A stretch of 64,000 nucleotides of DNA from Euborellia annulipes (taxonomy: Eukaryota; Arthropoda; Insecta; Dermaptera; Anisolabididae), in NCBI GenBank assembly GCA_023213315.1, contig JAKCPI010005103.1, forward strand, positions 62,001 through 126,000. Direction: 5' to 3'. Positions within the stretch are counted from its first letter, which is position 1. The number at the start of each line of letters is the position of its first letter. Both the position numbers and the translations under genes were made by a program. Positions 1 through 12,757 of the stretch are shown here, in pieces. A model generated the notes under the pieces. The model had not been told where the DNA came from. It ran no database searches and saw only the letters and a list, made by a program, of their open reading frames with translations.

Positions 1-98
1 CATTCAGATTCCATTGAATCAGCTGGTGCGGGTCGCTCGCGACTATCGCTAGCAACAATCGCTAACGATAATATCGCCCCAGTGTGAACGGCCCCTAA
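1..98. repeat. Truncated MITE end at the window edge
   Basis: GC-rich block ending AGTGTGAACGGCCCC followed by TAA, the look of a terminal inverted repeat of a small DNA transposon with a three-base target. The other end lies before the window. Confidence 0.35.
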
Positions 99-1197
99 AA
101 GTTTTTTGTTTTCATTGGATTAGGCCTATATATAATTTTTTTTTTTTGTCAATTGTGCAAGTAACATTAAATATAAATTATTTTAGGACATATTTCATAA
201 AAAATACTATTAATTATAGCATTTGAAACAATATTCCGTGCTTAACTCAATTTTTAATTTTTTTCGCGCTTGACACACTAATGCATAACAGGGTCTATAT
301 ATGAGTCGTCCATAAATAAATATTGGTATATAGAAATTAAAAACCTACCAATTCATCATAATTTTATTTTTTTAAAGATCTTTATAGGCCTATATTTGTT
401 TTTTTTTTTTTAACTTATTTTGATTATAATTATATAGAACATTCATAAGTTCAAACCTTCATTTATTTTCAAATTTAACCTATTAAATAAATACATCTAA
501 TTTTTATAAATATATATAAATATTGAATTCTTTAATGTGGTAATTTTTACCTCATATTTTTTATTTGATTGAATTTTATTTTACTAATTGTTTTATTATT
601 TATTTTTTTTTTGTTTCAGGTAAGCATCGATTAATTTCTGTTCGAGCTGTCAAAATCTCATGTTTGTGAGTCGCATGTTCCTCTTATATTTATAATTTTT
701 TCCCGAAAATTACTAATGAAAATATCCCAAAATATCAACTTGATTACTCAATTTGATAAATTACTTAGGGTTGGCTGGCATGCTGCACCACCTAATTCTT
801 AACACCACATAATTATGGGACTTTGAGGCAGAAAAAAAATTGATGTCGATGGAGAAAAACATGAAACATGCATGAAACGTACACCTACTTTATACCAATG
901 TTAACATTAAAAAAACATAAATAAAATCTAACCGTACATCCATCATGGGGTTGGGTGTTTTTTTTTTTTTTTTTTCTTTTAATCTCCGGCTCTAATCCAT
1001 TTTATGGCACAGATTAATTAAACTATCTTAATATAAATATGTAATTACTGTACTTTTTATTGGACTTTCCTTTCAAGTTGATTTATTTCTTTTTTTTTTT
1101 TCTTCATTTTTCTGGAGAATTATTTTCTAACTAGCTTCACTGACCGTCTAAAAATTTTAATTAACCATTTTTATGCTTTTTTTAATATTTCATTTAA
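99..1197. other. Gene-free AT-rich sequence
   Basis: Homopolymer T tracts and low-complexity AT sequence. Apart from the candidate ratchet site at 619/620, nothing coding or structured was seen. Confidence 0.6.
600..627 (+). promoter_or_regulatory. Candidate recursive (ratchet) splice site
   Basis: A long T tract ends in GTTTCAG and is followed at once by GTAAGC, so a strong acceptor and a strong donor share the junction 619/620 with no exon between them. This is the form of ratchet points in long insect introns. It lies on the srGAP strand, upstream of the first recognised exon. Confidence 0.45.
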
Positions 1198-1347
1198 GGT
1201 TTTTTTTCGGCATCGAAGGGCTATTTAGACCCCATCTCTATTTCAATTGGCTTGGTATTATAATTTTTTGTCGCATGAGACGGGATGCGAACCCTTGACC
1301 TTTGGTATCTGAAGCTAATGCTCTAGCCCTGAGCCACAAGTCAAGGG
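1198..1347 (-). repeat. SINE-2, near complete
   Basis: Read on the minus strand: a tRNA-like head with TGGCTCAGGG (A box) and GGTTCGCATCC (B box), a degenerate palindrome module, then the 3' module GGTCTAAAT...GATGCCGAAAA. Imperfect repeats of ATTTTTATGC and CATTTAAGG flank it and may be a target duplication. Confidence 0.65.
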
Positions 1348-1419
1348 TATTTTTATGCCTTTTCATTTAAGGGATTTATTTACTTTATTGTTACCAACTA
1401 ATAAGCTTTTTTTGTTTAA

Positions 1420-1868
1420 AGTCTTTTTCGGCAACTAAGGCTATTTAGAGCCCGTACCTATATATTTATTTTTCGGTTTGTGGCTTTAGCTAGCTATTCA
1501 GCCAGTTCAATATAAATACAATCTATCAAAGATACAAACTTTGAAAAACCCACTTACATAAAATACATTTACAAAACATGCCTTACATAAAAAATAGTTA
1601 ACAAAAATATATGATACAAACAACACTTTACAACAAAATAAACTTTAAAAAAGAATACACTTACTGCTACCATTATAACATGAAATATACATTATGAGCA
1701 AAATTGATCTAAAAAAACCTAATTACAAAATAAAATTCGTTTTATTGTTCCCAATTATTTCAATTGATTGGTAACCAATTCAATTGAAATAAATTTTTGC
1801 CGTTAGGGATTCCAAGCGAGCCCCTGAACCCAAGTACTTCCACTGTGATATGGCCCTACGGCCCTGGG
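1420..1868 (-). repeat. Two SINE-2 fragments
   Basis: 1420-1470 is only the 3' module (CTTTTTCGGCAACTAAGG). 1745-1868 holds the palindrome CAATTGATTGG-TAACC-AATTCAATTG and a decayed tRNA-like head. Between them is AT-rich sequence without features. Confidence 0.5.
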
Positions 1869-3499
1869 ACTATTAGCTATGATTTTTCATGAGTTCAATA
1901 GGAATATATTAAAAAACTTTGTGACCTCCCAAAAGGATATTTGGGGACAGGACTAATAAATTGAATAAAGATAATTATCTTTATATATATTTTTATTAGT
2001 CTAATAATAATAGGTAGGTCTATATTTTAACCAAAAATAATACAAAATAAATTTATCCAATACCTGATACAATAATAGCTAATTTTAAATAGAAGGCCTC
2101 ATCAATTTGCCTCATTTAATTATTTACATAACAGCAATTTTAAAGAAAGACAATAAATCATTAGAGGAAACTAAACAATACAGTTGTTGGCAAGTTTGAA
2201 ATTCAATGAACATAGTATTAATTTAGTTCTATTGGACGTGTAGAGTGAATTTTAATTTAAAATTTGTAAAATGAATTTATTCGAATTTTATTTAGTCATT
2301 GATCCAAATATTTTAATCTTTTAATTTTTCTGATTAAATTCTTCAGTCTTAACGACTTATCTACAGAAATATGTAACCTTTGATTAATTTGATTAATTTC
2401 AAAAAGCTAACATTTTGCTTTGATTAATGTCATCTTCAGAGCTAAATTGACATTTTTTTTACCTGATTATTTTTGATTATTTTTGTTAATCCTACTAAAA
2501 GAGAAGAAAAATTTCAAGTTTTAGTTTTTATCTTTATTGAGAAAAATGTTAAGACAGGTTGTAATAAGTTCCAATTTGAACTGACTAACAGATTAGTCGA
2601 CCTTTTCAGTCCCATTGTTTATCAATAAAATTCAAACACTTAGCACGCGCTCCAAGTTCATCGCCTTTTTTGTTCAACCATAACATCACGGACCAATTGC
2701 AATTGTATATTTTGTTTGATATTTACTTATATTTATTGGAAATGGTGCATTGAACTTCCAAATAATATTTTTTTTTTGTCAAATATTTTTGTTTTTTAAA
2801 AATACATCTGTTTCTCATTCTCATATACTGCCTAAAATGAAGTTGAATGATGAAGCTCTTTTTTTTATATTTATAATGTGGTTGAAAAGACACGGTTCAG
2901 TTCACAGCTTTGTCTAGGAAAAAAAGGTTAATGGAGAAACTCTTTCTTTGAAGCGACATTGAATTTCTCAGGATGGATTTCATAAATTTTGATGATATAT
3001 TATATATGTCCGAATGCAAATATTTAAAACGAATAATAGATTTTAAAAATCAATTTTTGGATTGTTGTTGACATTAAATTTTAGTACTAAACTGCATTCT
3101 ACAAGGGATTTAAAAAATAAAAAAAAGGACTATGGGAACTGGACTCCAGGACCAAGAGCTTGGGTGAAAAAGGAAGAAAATAATCCTCTCTGGAAATGAA
3201 ATCATAATTCAGTTTTATCTTGACCCAAGACTAGAAAAACTGCTCCTATCTCCAATCTCTCGCTTCCGTCTTTTGTGAAATGAACAACACCGTTAAAAAA
3301 AATGAAATATATTATCCTTTGAATTAGAAATGAAGACAAGCGAGATATCTATTTTTTTTTCTGAAAAAGTAAACAACATATTAGTTTATTTAATTTAAAT
3401 AAAAAATTTTAACTTATATAGAAAAAGAGTCCCATAAATTTGGAGGATTTATCAATATTTCGGACGAAAATATAGTCAAATAATTTATTTTTTAATTTT
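1869..3499. other. Gene-free sequence
   Basis: AT-rich, no exon, repeat end or RNA gene recognised. Confidence 0.55.
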
Positions 3500-3600
3500 T
3501 TAGGGTCCAGGCATATTTATTTATTCCATTTGGTATCCAAATGATTTAAATAAATTCATCGGACTCTCTGGGGTCCGAACCCGCCCTTCATGGATTCCAG
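3500..3600 (-). repeat. SINE-1 fragment
   Basis: Palindrome module (CCATTTGGTATCCAAATG) and B-box side (GGGGTCCGAACCC) of SINE-1; both ends are missing. Confidence 0.6.
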
Positions 3601-3694
3601 ACTACCATTATTGACATTTGTCAGAACTTTAGCCGTCTCGGTCACGGAGGAGGGGGGGGGGAAGGTAGTCTAATAATTAAAATTCTTTTTTTTA

Positions 3695-3946
3695 TTAAAA
3701 AAAAACAACACTTTTTTCTCATTCGCACTCAAATTAACACATCACAGTCTTTTTGGCAACTTGGGCCATTTAAGACTTTAAAAGATACTCGAATGTTTAA
3801 TATATCTATTGGGGATCCAGGCATCCTTATTTAAGCCATTTGTTATCGAAATGCCTTAAATAAATCATCGGACTGTTTGGGGTCCGAACCCGCAACTTTT
3901 GGTATACGAGGTTAGCACGCTAACCCCTATACCAAGCCCGAGGGCT
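3695..3946 (-). repeat. SINE-1, near complete
   Basis: On the minus strand it runs from a tRNA-like head (GCCCTCGGGCTTGG...), through the palindrome and the module ending TTGCCAAAAAGAC, to a GTGTGA-rich tail and an A-rich end. Confidence 0.75.
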
Positions 3947-5087
3947 AAATTCTTTAAAAAGACAATTGAAAGTTTAATATATTTATTTGCCTTTAAATTA
4001 ATTTTCATTTAAAATTCTATTGAATACATTCACTATTTGTCTGTCAAATAACGATTTCACTCCCCTTGCCTTTCTAAACATTGACTCTAAAGGCGTTACT
4101 TGTACTTTTTATTGTGATCCAAAAGTGAACCCATTAGTGAAAAAAGACAAATCCCCAAATGGGAAGGACAATTTTATTATTATTATTATTTTTTTTAAGT
4201 CTTTTGGGTAACTTTGGCCTAATGGACCACGTTATTCATAAGACCAAGCGCTATTATGATTGAAATAGAGATAAGACCGACATCTTGTAGAGAAAAAGAA
4301 GATCTATCTCTTTGTTTAAATCACAACATTATTACTCTGTGCACTTTTTTTTGTATAAAACCAGAAAAAAGCTAAAAACTAATAATATTGAATAGAATAA
4401 ATTTTGTTCTGAGTTGAATTTGCCAAGAGTTGCTTCTAGCTTAGAAGGATAGTCTCTTTATCCCTCGCTGGTCGCCTCCTATTAATCAATTATAAATTAC
4501 AAAGAAGCCGAAAGAATATTTATCAATCCCAAAATATTATATCACAACCATTAGTTTAATCATCAGAAAATATTTTTTGATGAGATTTCAACCATATATC
4601 TACTTGAGGATTCTGTATATTGTTTTTCTTATAAACTTTATTAATCTTTTTTACGTAAATATGCAAAAAAAAAAAAACGACGAAGATAAATTGCAATTTC
4701 TACTAAGCCAATTTCCGCCAAAAACTAATTATCTCTGCTTAATGAGTAAATTGTTGATATATGATGCGTATAGTGTGAGTGGAATTTAAAGTGAGCAATA
4801 AAAGCACGTTCAGATAGTTTATCATTTTAAATGATAGAATAAAAAAAAAAAAATATATTAATCAAATAAAGAGGAAAAATTAAAATGAAGAATTGTACTT
4901 TATTTTTGTTAATTACAAATAGGACTTTTATATCGTCATATAGATAGGGCAGTAGGAAATGTTAGAAAAAGCTGACATTTTGAGATTATTTAAAAATGAA
5001 ATAAATAAATAAATTTATTACGATCCGCTTAGAGGCACCAGTCCTCGGTGGCTAGGTCCAACAAACACAATACAAAAAAAAAAGTTT
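3947..5087. other. Gene-free sequence
   Basis: AT-rich sequence. Short frames at 4020-4211 and 4577-4789 lack any family resemblance and were not called. A short AAATAAAT run lies near 4999. Confidence 0.5.
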
Positions 5088-5252
5088 AATTTTTTTTTTT
5101 TAAACATTCACACTTTTTCTCATTCACACTCACACACACATTCACTCAGTCTTTTCGGCAACTTAGGCCATTTAAGACTTTGACGATACTCGTATTGTTT
5201 AATATATCTATTGGGGGATCAGGCATTTCTATTTAAGCCATCTGGTATCCAA
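5088..5252 (-). repeat. SINE-1, head missing
   Basis: Tail, 3' module (CTTTTCGGCAACTTAGGCC) and half of the palindrome. It stops before the tRNA-like head and faces the next copy. Confidence 0.7.
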
Positions 5253-5295
5253 ATTGCTTAGTTTAATCTTTTAATTACTAACAATAAATCCTTCC

Positions 5296-5560
5296 ATCGG
5301 GGCTTGGTGTAGGGATTAGCGTGATAATCTCGTATACCAAACGTCGCGGGTTCGGACCCCAGGCAGTCCGATGATTTTATTTAAGCTATTTGGATACCAA
5401 ATGGCTTAAATAAGAATGCCTGGATCCCCGATATATATAATCTAATAATAACAGATATCGTAAATGTCTTATATGGCCTGAGTTGCCGAAAAGACAGTGT
5501 GAATGTGTGTGTGATTGTTAAGTGCGAATGAGAAAAAAGTGTATGTTAAAAAAAAAATAA
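5296..5560 (+). repeat. SINE-1, near complete
   Basis: tRNA-like head with box A (TTGGTGTAGGG) and box B (GGTTCGGACCC), the palindrome TTTGGATACCAAAT, TGCCTGGAT, ATGGCCTGAGTTGCCGAAAA, a GTGTGAATG tail and poly(A). A good reference copy. Confidence 0.8.
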
Positions 5561-8186
5561 AATAAAATAAATCTTCATATTTTTATATAAATTAAAAACA
5601 ATAATAATTTATATAAATTATTATTATTATTATTATTTTTATTAATTTCATAATGCATATAGCCATTGATTTTAAAAATGGGGCAAGTTCATTTGTGAAA
5701 AAAAATAGAGTTGGGTTTTTTTATACACAAATACAATTGAATGGTAGCCAATTCAATTGAAATAAACATGGGAATGGGATGCGAACTCCTACCCCTAACC
5801 CATACATTTTTACATTAAAATAAAAGATATAGTTTCTAAAAGAAAAATAAGATACATATTTTTATTATTTTTTTTATCAGATACTAATTTTAAATAAAAT
5901 TGGAATGGATAAAAAATATTATTATCTTTATTTCTCTCTAGCATGTTTTGAAATTAATGATTAAGAATGAGAAAAAAACGGGAGAAACATTTTTTATTTC
6001 ATTTTATGTCTTCACGGTTTTATTTCTTATCTTTTATCACTTGGTTCTCGTCCTCTCACTCACTTCTTCCCCAAGGAATAAAACTCGAAATCATACAAGT
6101 AAAATTGAATAAACGTCATTGAAAATGAAACAAATGAAGCGTTCCCTTGCATTTCGAGAATATATTCGAGATAGGAAAAGCAATTTCGAATTCCTTTCTT
6201 AGATAAGACTCACTGATAATGGAGAATACTTACTTCCCTTGAATTTTTTATTGATTCTACTGCTCAAAGACCAAGAGACCTTTTTAATAGGGGTATGGAA
6301 AAATTATTTTATTTTCATAAAAATATTAATATTTTATTACTTTGGTTAAAAGAGCTTTAATTAATTAAAAAAAAGTCCGTAAAAAGTTTTATATAAGTCT
6401 GTATAGCATACTATATTTAATCTTTTTATGAATTTGGGTATCAAACGAAAAAGATCAGAGAGAGCATAACAATTCATAATTTATGGTGAGAAGGGGGATT
6501 AAAAAGTTGACAATATATTGATTAATTTAGTCTAATAAAATAAAAATAAGCCCCTTTTATATAGCCCTATAATTTAAAAAATCTTTAAGATTTCAACCCT
6601 TTTAGCTTTCTCACTTTCCTAATCAAAGAAAAGAGTGACTAATTCTATGCACTCCAACCCTTAACAGTGAGGTTAGACATTTGTAACTTTAAACCCAAGG
6701 GTTCGAATCCTCGAGTTTTTTGGTATCTCTATGTAATCTCTATAAGTATATAATATCGTATATAGAGAGACTACAAAATGAGTGACCGAAACGTTGATTC
6801 TTATTTAATTAAACCACCGTTTACTCTAAGAAGTTTTATTCGTTCTTTTTGTTGAAATGTATGCATAATGATCAAAGTAGGGCGGCCCCCCCCAGGGGGG
6901 GTATTTTTAAATTAATTTTTCCAGAGTTTCTTAGAGCAGCCCTCACTATTAACTATCACTATCTTTCTCAAAATTAACAACTGTGCATATGCGAATTTGA
7001 ATAAATAACAATCGATTTTCTTAAAAAATTTTGCATGAAACGCGATTAAAATATGTATTACAAACATAAAATCAATGTCAAACTGTGAGCCGCGCCCAAC
7101 CATAGGATTTAATATATTAAGGGAGCTACGAACCAAAAAATCTTTTCTCTAATTCTTATTATTGCCCGCCGCTCTGACCAGAATATGAATAGCCAACATT
7201 TTCGTTAATCAAGACTTAACTCTGAAACTTAAGAAGTGAATAAAAAAACATCTGACAATACATATATAGATCTCTCTACATTCGTTATATATTGTAATTG
7301 TGAAGTCCAATGGCCTTAATATCCAGATAGTCTATAAATAACATGATATTAATCTCATTACCCATTAAAGAGAAATCCAAGGCTGAAAGATATTTTGGAA
7401 AAATTTAACAATGACTAGAAAGTTGTCCACACAATATATAATTTGACACTTCTTTTTATTCGTCAGCGTGAGAAGCCGCCTGAGGAGGCGGACAGGAAAC
7501 CCGGCATAATTCACGGGCCCTCAAATAACTCTGGCCCATTTCTTGGTCAGTAAGGTTTAATGGAAATGGATGGCTTTGGAACACTCGGTGTTGGTCGGTA
7601 CTCCAGAGCTCGTTTAAACATCGACTTCGCACCAGGGACACCAATCAGTTTAATCGAGGGGACAGGAAGTTTCCTAAGAGATTTACTCTTCCAATTGATG
7701 TAGTTAGTTTAAAACAAGGGAGGAAAGGTCATAAGTCCTGTTTCTTAAGCTTTAATCGGTTAAGCAAATCCACGATTAAATAAATTATATCCAATTTCAA
7801 CCTGCATAAATAAAGGGTCCGTCCAAAGAAGTTGGTAAGTTAACGGTGGGTTGCATATCGACTGGGTCTTTAAAATATAGGCGGTTGTAACCTAAAGATT
7901 AGTTATCCAAAGCCTCCTTTAAAAAGAAATTGTAAAAAACAAAACGACTGGGGGATAGTAGTCGGCAAGTATTCAATAATTTAGTGTCTACATAATTATA
8001 AGATAGACAACTAATCATAAACTACACAAAGACCTACCTATGTTTAGCTTGATGATATAGACCAGTTTCCCAACTTTTTAACGTTAAACACTACGGACAC
8101 CCTTCCTTGAATTAAAAAAAAATTAAGTTTAATATCTTTAATATGTACCCTTGGTATGGCGAGATATTACAATTCAAGATGTAATT
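5561..8186. other. Gene-free stretch with SINE-2 pieces
   Basis: Holds a SINE-2 palindrome and head on the minus strand (5722-5806). A + strand tRNA-like head lies at 6650-6720 (TTAACAGTGAGGTTAGACA then GGGTTCGAATCC). A GC-richer, unidentified block lies at 7455-7680, whose minus-strand 62-codon frame matches no family I recognise. The rest is AT-rich. Confidence 0.5.
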
Positions 8187-8345
8187 TTTTTTTTTTTTTA
8201 TTAAAAAACATTCACACTTTTTTTTCATTCACACTCACATTCACACAGTCTTTTCGGCAACTTAGGCCATTAAGACTTTAAACGATACCCGTTATTGATT
8301 AATGTACATATTTGGGGTCTAGGCATTCTTCTCTTAAGCCTTTGG
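8187..8345 (-). repeat. SINE-1, 3' half
   Basis: Tail and 3' module, ending at a G run where the palindrome should begin. Confidence 0.7.
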
Positions 8346-8400
8346 GGGGGGAAGAAAAAAAATAAAGAAAAGAAAAAAAAAAAAAAAAAAAAAACTAAAT

Positions 8401-8679
8401 CAGTAAAGTAGGCCTAGTACTTTTTGCCTGATTTCAATCAAAAGCTTATTTTCACGCCCTAGGTGGGTGTCTAACTTAAATACAAAATTTCAACCTCGTA
8501 GCTCTTTTCGTTCTTGAGATATTTTGTTCACAGACCATGTTGCGTAAACCTCTTTTTTGGATTCAGTGGATCTCAAAACGTGTATATCCATCAAAATCTC
8601 GACATAGAATTTTTGTAATGAATCCAATACTTTCTCTCCCTATATATTAACCTATATAGAGGTAAGAGAAAATAAAAAT
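8401..8679 (-). repeat. Family A element, 5' part
   Basis: Contains the family A marks on the minus strand: CTATATA...AGAGAAAGTATTGG, TCGAGATTTTGATGG, GTTTTGAGATC and TACTTTACTG. The far hairpin end is missing. Confidence 0.7.
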
Positions 8680-9663
8680 ACCATATGGTTCCCTTTACTT
8701 GATTTTGTTTCCCAATAAATTAACTCGTACTGGGAGAGAAGGAAACAAATATTCGGGGATCCATCAACTGAAGATGAGTCCAAGCCCTTTGACAGATTGC
8801 ATCCCCCATTTCAAACTACACCCACACCTAATTCTCTCAACAGACAGGACATCCATATACATACAACACACACACACAAACACACAATCAGCATCTTTCA
8901 TTTTGAATTTCATTGCGTGCATTCAAGTCTGTGAGTCTGTTTATTTAAGTTGAACTATCAAATTATAATCTTGTTTAACTTTTCAAGGCGTTAACTGTCA
9001 TGGCAGTTCATTTAAACTTTAGTCTCTCTAAAGAAGCACTCAAATGTTACTTGGTACAAATAACAACATCAATCAGACGAATTTTTTTTTTCTCTTTTCT
9101 CTCCGGGAATATTTTTATTATACGATATAATATCTTTCAAAGATCTTTACTATCTTTTTAGTATTTTATCAATCATTTCATTTTTTTAATTTTTTTTAAT
9201 GATTGGGAAAAATATAGTAGTTCTTTGTTTAAAAGCACCAGCTGTTTGGTTAAAATTAAAATTATGTTTGACCATTGGCTCTTCCTTATTTTTCCTATAG
9301 GTTAGGGGTTAGTATCAGAAGCGTATCAAATGGAAAAATTAAGTAGGGGGAGGGAGGTTCAAATAAACAGTCCATATACAAATACAAATATATTTTTAAT
9401 CAGAGAATTAAAATGAAGCAAGAAAACACAAGATTTTTCTTTCAATAATTCATTTATTAATTAAATTAATTCAGTAGTTTCTGAATTAATTTAATTATAC
9501 TGGTCTACACTAAAAACTTTCATTTATTAATATAAACATTTGATACGAATTTCGGTACAAGATGTGTCATCCTCAGAAGTGAATTACATACTCAATGGTT
9601 GTGTTTTCTTGCTTGAATTTAATCCTCTGAATAAATCATGTTTCAACTAGAGCCAACGGTTAC
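8680..9663. other. Gene-free sequence
   Basis: AT-rich with a CA-rich patch near 8870. The 84-codon frame at 8699-8953 has no recognisable relatives and low-complexity composition. Confidence 0.5.
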
Positions 9664-9889
9664 CAGTTTAAAATTCAAAACCTCCTAGCCCGATTCCTTC
9701 ATGCTTAAAATCGAACACAGACACACGGACACACAGACGGACAGACCATGTTGCGAAAACCACTTTTTTGAATTTAGAGGATCTCAAAACTTGTATATCC
9801 ATCAAAATCTCGACATCGAATTTTTGGCATGAATCCAATAATTTCTCTCTCTATACATTAACAAATATAGAGGTAAGAGAAAGTAAAAA
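9664..9889 (-). repeat. Family A element, 5' fragment
   Basis: Minus-strand copy from the end hairpin (GGTAAGAGAAAGTA complement) through the GT-rich patch to TTAAGCATGAAGG. Confidence 0.7.
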
Positions 9890-10783
9890 CGCATTGAAAA
9901 ATTCCTTATAATAGTCTATTTTTTTTAAAGTTAGACGCCGCTTCTACTCCCCCTTAATAATAGAAAATATTTCCATTTCTAATAATTCAACAGAATTATA
10001 ATGATTTTTTTTTGTTTGATCAGTTTTTGGTGGTATATAGAGACATATAATAATTCTCTTCGAGTACCGTATAATGGAGCTTAATTATATTTTTTAGGCC
10101 AAAAATCAGTTCTTTGTTGTGGGGTGCAGATTATTTTAAAACCTATTTCGAGTTAATAAGCTTTTACGAATATTATTTGAATTAACAAGAAAGACGTTCG
10201 AGTCTGATTTCTTGGTGCCACTGATCCCAAGATTCAGCACCGTTTAGTGTTGCTTAACAATAAAAATAGTGTGGTTCTTGCTCGCTTTTCTTTTGACCAG
10301 GCCGCCAACCTTTAAATTCATTATATTATCTTATCAGCTCGCCTTAGTATTAGGCAACCCAAAAAACAAAGAAAATGCTTGGTTGTCTATCTACCAGGCG
10401 TTGAATAATTTAATGAAATATTCCCATTGAACATGAAGACATCAATTCAGCTTTCATTTTACATTATTTTATTGTCCATAAAAAGCTATTATTATTCATT
10501 TCAATTAATCAATTTGCTGAAAAATATTCTTCTAATAGGCTATTATTAATTGAATAGACTTAACTATGCGAATGAATTTTTTTAAATCTAACAAATAAGC
10601 CTAAATCATTTATTTCTATTGCTGATGTAGAATTCCAAAAAAGTGAAAAATTTCATATATGCGGAAAATATTATATTTCAATTTCATCAAATTTCTTCTT
10701 CTTAAAAAGTCTCCTGACACTCCTTAAAACACCTACAGGCACAATTAAGGAAATATATTTTTTCATGCTGTCCAACCAAATTT
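9890..10783. other. Gene-free sequence
   Basis: AT-rich. No repeat end or exon recognised. Confidence 0.55.
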
Positions 10784-11051
10784 TTTTTTTTAATAAAAAC
10801 ATTCACACTTTTTTCTCATTCACACTCACACTCACACACACATTCATACAGTATTTTCGGCAACTTAGGCCATTTAAGACTTTGACGATAACCGTTGTAA
10901 TATAATATTATCTATTGTGGGTTCAGGCATTTTTATTTAAGTCATCTGGTATCCAAATGGCTTAAATAAAATTATCGGACTGCCTGGGTCCGAACCCGCG
11001 ACGTTTGGGATAGGAGGTAGGCACGCTACCTACTACGCCACACCCGGGGGA
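10784..11051 (-). repeat. SINE-1, complete, with target duplication
   Basis: Full minus-strand copy, from poly(T) through tail, palindrome and box B to the tRNA-like head. CAACCAAAT flanks it on both sides (from 10773 and at 11052-11060), the expected insertion-site duplication of a retroposed element. Confidence 0.82.
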
Positions 11052-11432
11052 CAACCAAATTTATTTATATAATTTTTATCTGATTGTCTTTCCTTTATTC
11101 ATTCATATAATTCACTCTATTGTCAATCATTGTATGCCAGTTCAACAATACATGTTCAATTATCAACAATTTAAAACTTATGTATATACCAAGCATATAT
11201 AGGCAAACTCTGAGCATAAAAAAAAACAAAGGAGTGATGATGGAGCACTAATAAATGCCTCGAAAGGAGAATTATTTCTTTTTGGCTGTGTCTGTCCTTT
11301 CTCTCAACGTTATGATCACAGCCGCCCCTTCTTAATTGACTGTCTTTCCTTAGCCAACAGATATTTTTAAAAACCTTTAACGCCCCTAGGGGATCTTAAA
11401 GCGAAATCCAAAATTGTTCTAACTCTATAAAT

Positions 11433-11760
11433 CAGCGTTTTCCAAACTGTGAGGCGCGCCTCCCAAGGGAAGCGCGGGTTAGTCTAAGGGGAGGCGCGAA
11501 TATTGGCCACCAAGATCAATTTTCCCAATTATTGCTAGTTTTATAAATAAAATAATAAAATTTAGAAGATTCTGGGACGGATATGTGTGTGAATGTGAGT
11601 GTGAATGAGAAAAAAAGTGTGTTTAAAAAAAAAAAAAAAAATTAGTATTAAAAATTTTTGTTTTTGTATTATTTTATTAAATGGGTGGGGGGGGGGGGGA
11701 GAAGTCATACGATTAAATATTTTTAAGAGAGGCGTTGTAACAAAGTTTAGAAACCACTTG
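11433..11760 (+). mobile_element. hAT-type MITE, left member of a pair
   Basis: Begins CAGCGTTTTCCAAACTGTGA and ends AAAGTTTAGAAACCACTTG, inverted termini of hAT type. A SINE-1 tail (about 11580-11641) is inserted inside, followed by a G run. Its own flanks do not match each other. Confidence 0.65.
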
Positions 11761-11904
11761 CCTAAAGTAAGACTCATTCTAGAAAATTATACTATGTGTA
11801 AAACCCAAAAGCGGATCCAGGGAAGTTTATCAGGGTTTTAATTTTTTTCTGACTAGTCGCGAATCTCGCCGAAGGCGATAGCTTTGTTAATTATTTTATT
11901 TATT

Positions 11905-12076
11905 AGGATTGGATTTCAAATGGCTTAAATAAGAATGCCTGGACCCAATATAAATATATTCTTAATAACGGTTATCGTAAAAAGTCTTATATGGCCCAAG
12001 TTGCGAAAAGACTGTGTGAAAGTGTGGGTGTGAATGTGAGTGTGAATGGGAAAAAAGTGGGAGTGTTAAAAAAAAG
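11905..12076 (+). repeat. SINE-1, 3' half
   Basis: From AAATGGCTTAAATAAGAATG to an A-rich end; the tRNA-like head is absent. Confidence 0.7.
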
Positions 12077-12757
12077 ATTGGATTAGGGGTTGAAAAATTG
12101 AAAAAAATGTTTTTTTAATTTATTTTATCTAAATCAAAGCCAAATAAATAGAAAACATTCAAAAAATAGCGTTGATTATTATTTTGATTAGGGGGGGGGG
12201 GGGGATGAAGGGTTGATTATTTAAGAAAGCCCTTGGAATATTCCAAATCACTTGTTGACATTCTTTTCCAGCTCTAAATATAGTTAGATTAGAGCAAAAG
12301 GTATTTTTTTACTTTTAATAAAAAGGGAATTGTTATTTTCATCTATTTTATTCCTATTACGAAGAGAGAGACGAATCTCTCGTTTAGTCGAGTCGAGCGC
12401 GTGGCTGGGTTGCAGGCGCTGCCTTCTTTTTTGTGTCTAAAGTGAATCAAAGTGAATAATTAATATAGTGTAACCCACCCTGACCATCACCGTCAACCAG
12501 CACACCCTCTTGAGTTTCTTATTAAAGGTAATTATTATGCATTTTATCGTGGAAAAAAAAAAAAGATAGAAACAAATAATTTGACTGCGAAAAACGATTC
12601 TTTTGAATATTAAATTAAATATTTTGTATTTCACTAAGGGTAGAGGGAGAATATAAGCCAGTTGAAAGGGGGAGGGGGTGTAGGGGTGTAGGTGACATTG
12701 AAAAAAAATTAGTTTTTTATTTTTTATCTTTTTTTGAGAAAAATATTTTTTTTTTTC

